The position numbers and the translations under genes are program-made. 13,947 nt of DNA from an uncultured Oscillospiraceae bacterium (GTDB taxonomy: Bacteria; Bacillota; Clostridia; Oscillospirales; Acutalibacteraceae). Numbering within the stretch: position 1 is the stretch's first letter; every line of letters begins with the position of its first letter. A model generated the notes under the pieces. That model was given only the letters and a program-made list of their open reading frames with translations, did not search any database and was not told the origin of the DNA. Shown here piece by piece: positions 12,693 to 13,947 of this stretch. Location: the NCBI GenBank assembly GCA_900546895.1, contig UREO01000043.1:1-13947 (forward strand), written 5' to 3'.

Positions 12693-13946
12693 TTATCCCA
12701 CCGCAGCAACAAAAATTCTTGTACCGTTTACATAAATTCCGGCTGCCGAACCTGCCGCGCCGGAGGAGGTGATTTTGTAGAGATAATCATTGCCGGATTT
12801 ACCGACAGAAGCAAGGCTGAAGACCGGGGACCCGACGGTAACGGCCGGAGCCGCTGCCGAGGTGATCCGGAAGGTATAGGAACCACGCACGGTCAAATCC
12901 ATCGTCGTATCGCTCGCAAAGGGCATTCCCTTTACGGTAGCCACAAAAATTCTCGTGCCGTTTACATAGATTCCGGCTGCCGAACCTGCCGCACCGGCGG
13001 AGGTAATCTTATAGAAATAATCATTGCCGGATTTGGAAACATAGGAGAGCCGGAACGAGGAAGAACCAACCGTAACGGTCGGAGCCACCGCTGAAGTAAT
13101 TCTGAAGGTGTAAGAACCGTTCACGGATACGTCCATTGTGGTATCGCTTGTGAAAGCAATCCCTTTTACCGTCGCGACAAAGATTCTATTTCCGTTCAGG
13201 TAGATGCCTGTCGCGGAGCCGACGGAGCCGACCGCAGAAAGCCTGTAGAGATATTCATTGCCGTTCCGGGACACTGGCGCTACTGTGAATACACCGCTTG
13301 TACCGGCTGTAACGGAAGGTGTGGACGAAGCGGTCACTTTCATGATATAGCTGGAACCCTTCTCGACCGAGAGAGCGGCGTTTGTGTCGGAAACCGCGGT
13401 CGGATTAGCAACTGCGGTAATCTCGCATCTGGCCGTCCCATAGTCGTCCATCTCATAACCGTCTGCGTCATACAGGACCGCGGTCAGAGTCGTTTTATTT
13501 TCCGACGCGAAAACCGGATCGATACTGTTTACCGTTACCGTTGCGGAAGCGTCGGAGGAAGTGAGCTCAAAGACGTCGCTGCTGCCCCCGTCAAGCGCCC
13601 AGACCACTCTGGCCCCGGCGGGAAGGGAAGTGCCGGCCGGATAGGCCGCTGCGGTAAATGTCTCAGAATAGCCCTTGGCAATGCTGGAAGAGTCCTTATT
13701 GATTGCAACGCCTGCAAAAGAAAGGGATGCGACTTTAAAAGTATCGATTGCCGTGCCCGTCGTTTTCTCGAGTGTGAATCCAAAGGTATTGAAATCATCC
13801 GCATCGACGGCATCCGAAGCGGCCTTAAAGACGGTGGTGCCCGCCGCAAAGGTCTTGTCGGTCAGCTTTAGGGTGACATTATAGACACTGCCGGTTACAT
13901 ACAGGTTTCCGGCAGCAATCCTCATGGTGCCGTCCCCTTCAATCGT
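12693..13946 (-). CDS. Large Ig-like repeat surface protein, C-terminal part
   Basis: The frame continues beyond the right edge without a stop, so the N-terminus and any signal peptide are outside; about 417 residues are visible. Met at 13925 is most likely internal, as TIEGDGT precedes it in frame. The first ~190 residues contain a bacterial Ig-like segment (AKGYSETFTAAAYPAGTSL through LTAVLYDADGYEMDDY). The end consists of three tandem modules of 78 residues: G(S)SYxFxIT near their start, SGNDYxYKIT in the middle, and AAGIYVNGTRIFVA(T)V near the end. The last is cut short, finishing in FVAAVG. There is no LPXTG signal or C-terminal anchor, so attachment must come from the missing part, or the protein is secreted. 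Codon and base composition suggest beta-strand-rich, Ser/Thr/Ala-rich sequence. The ligand is unknown. Confidence 0.8.
   Translation of the reverse strand, partial: TIEGDGTMRIAAGNLYVTGSVYNVTLKLTDKTFAAGTTVFKAASDAVDADDFNTFGFTLEKTTGTAIDTFKVASLSFAGVAINKDSSSIAKGYSETFTAAAYPAGTSLPAGARVVWALDGGSSDVFELTSSDASATVTVNSIDPVFASENKTTLTAVLYDADGYEMDDYGTARCEITAVANPTAVSDTNAALSVEKGSSYIMKVTASSTPSVTAGTSGVFTVAPVSRNGNEYLYRLSAVGSVGSATGIYLNGNRIFVATVKGIAFTSDTTMDVSVNGSYTFRITSAVAPTVTVGSSSFRLSYVSKSGNDYFYKITSAGAAGSAAGIYVNGTRIFVATVKGMPFASDTTMDLTVRGSYTFRITSAAAPAVTVGSPVFSLASVGKSGNDYLYKITSSGAAGSAAGIYVNGTRIFVAAVG
12709..13410 (-). repeat. Three tandem 234-bp coding repeats
   Basis: The same DNA landmark, ACAAAAATTCT or a close variant, recurs at 12709, 12943 and 13177, exactly 234 bp (78 codons) apart. 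The two copies nearest the gene's 3' end are nearly identical over long runs at the DNA level, including silent positions, while the third is more diverged. This indicates recent duplication of the terminal module. Confidence 0.8.
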
Positions 13947-13947
13947 A

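Noticed and set aside
12693..13410. Regularly spaced repeats as a possible CRISPR array
   Set aside because: The 234-bp period, continuous open frame and protein-level conservation show tandem coding modules.

Overview
The window looks like chromosomal DNA from a Gram-positive anaerobe of the Clostridia, probably an Oscillospirales/Ruminococcaceae-type genome. This is inferred from strong AGGAGG-type ribosome binding sites, a Glc-family PTS with a separate EIIA, a RpiR-family regulator, an ECF transporter S component, a sigma/anti-sigma pair, an Ig-like repeat surface protein and short GC-rich hairpin repeats between genes. No rRNA, tRNA, CRISPR array, transposase or phage gene is visible.

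Layout. (1) 1-1254, + strand: the 3' part of an ECF-type sigma factor, overlapped by a membrane-anchored probable anti-sigma protein. (2) 1371-8979: a sugar-phosphate cluster. On the - strand from right to left it has PTS EIIBC, a 611-residue protein with a P-loop-like N-terminus and a phosphomannose-isomerase-like C-terminus, a cupin-type glucose-6-phosphate isomerase, and a class I mannose-6-phosphate isomerase. A RpiR-type regulator then lies on the + strand. A second - strand unit follows, with PTS EIIA, a HAD phosphatase and a decapitated HPr remnant. (3) 8980-9690: a 711-bp intergenic region with two back-to-back promoters. Each has an extended -10 and copies of an AT-rich palindrome, probably the operator of the RpiR regulator. 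(4) 9691-11058, + strand: a cytoplasmic clan GH-A-like glycoside hydrolase. (5) 11160-12305, - strand: a class I methyltransferase coupled to an ECF S component whose leader ends in a terminator-like hairpin. (6) 12693-13946, - strand: the C-terminal part of a large Ig-like repeat protein.

How the genes could work together. EIIA and EIIBC would import and phosphorylate a sugar or glycoside. The glycoside hydrolase, expressed from a promoter with the same operators as EIIBC, could cleave the imported phospho-glycoside. Two PMI-like enzymes and one cupin GPI would move the sugar phosphate to fructose-6-phosphate, and the HAD enzyme would remove phosphate from excess sugar phosphate. The substrate cannot be read from the sequence. 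No MurNAc-6-P etherase, deacetylase or GH1/GH4 phospho-glycosidase is present.

The least explained items are the operator set shared by two promoters, the degenerate P-loop/PMI fusion, the headless HPr, a roughly 105-bp inverted-repeat element found three times with the same polarity to the next gene, and the structured leader of the ECF S gene.
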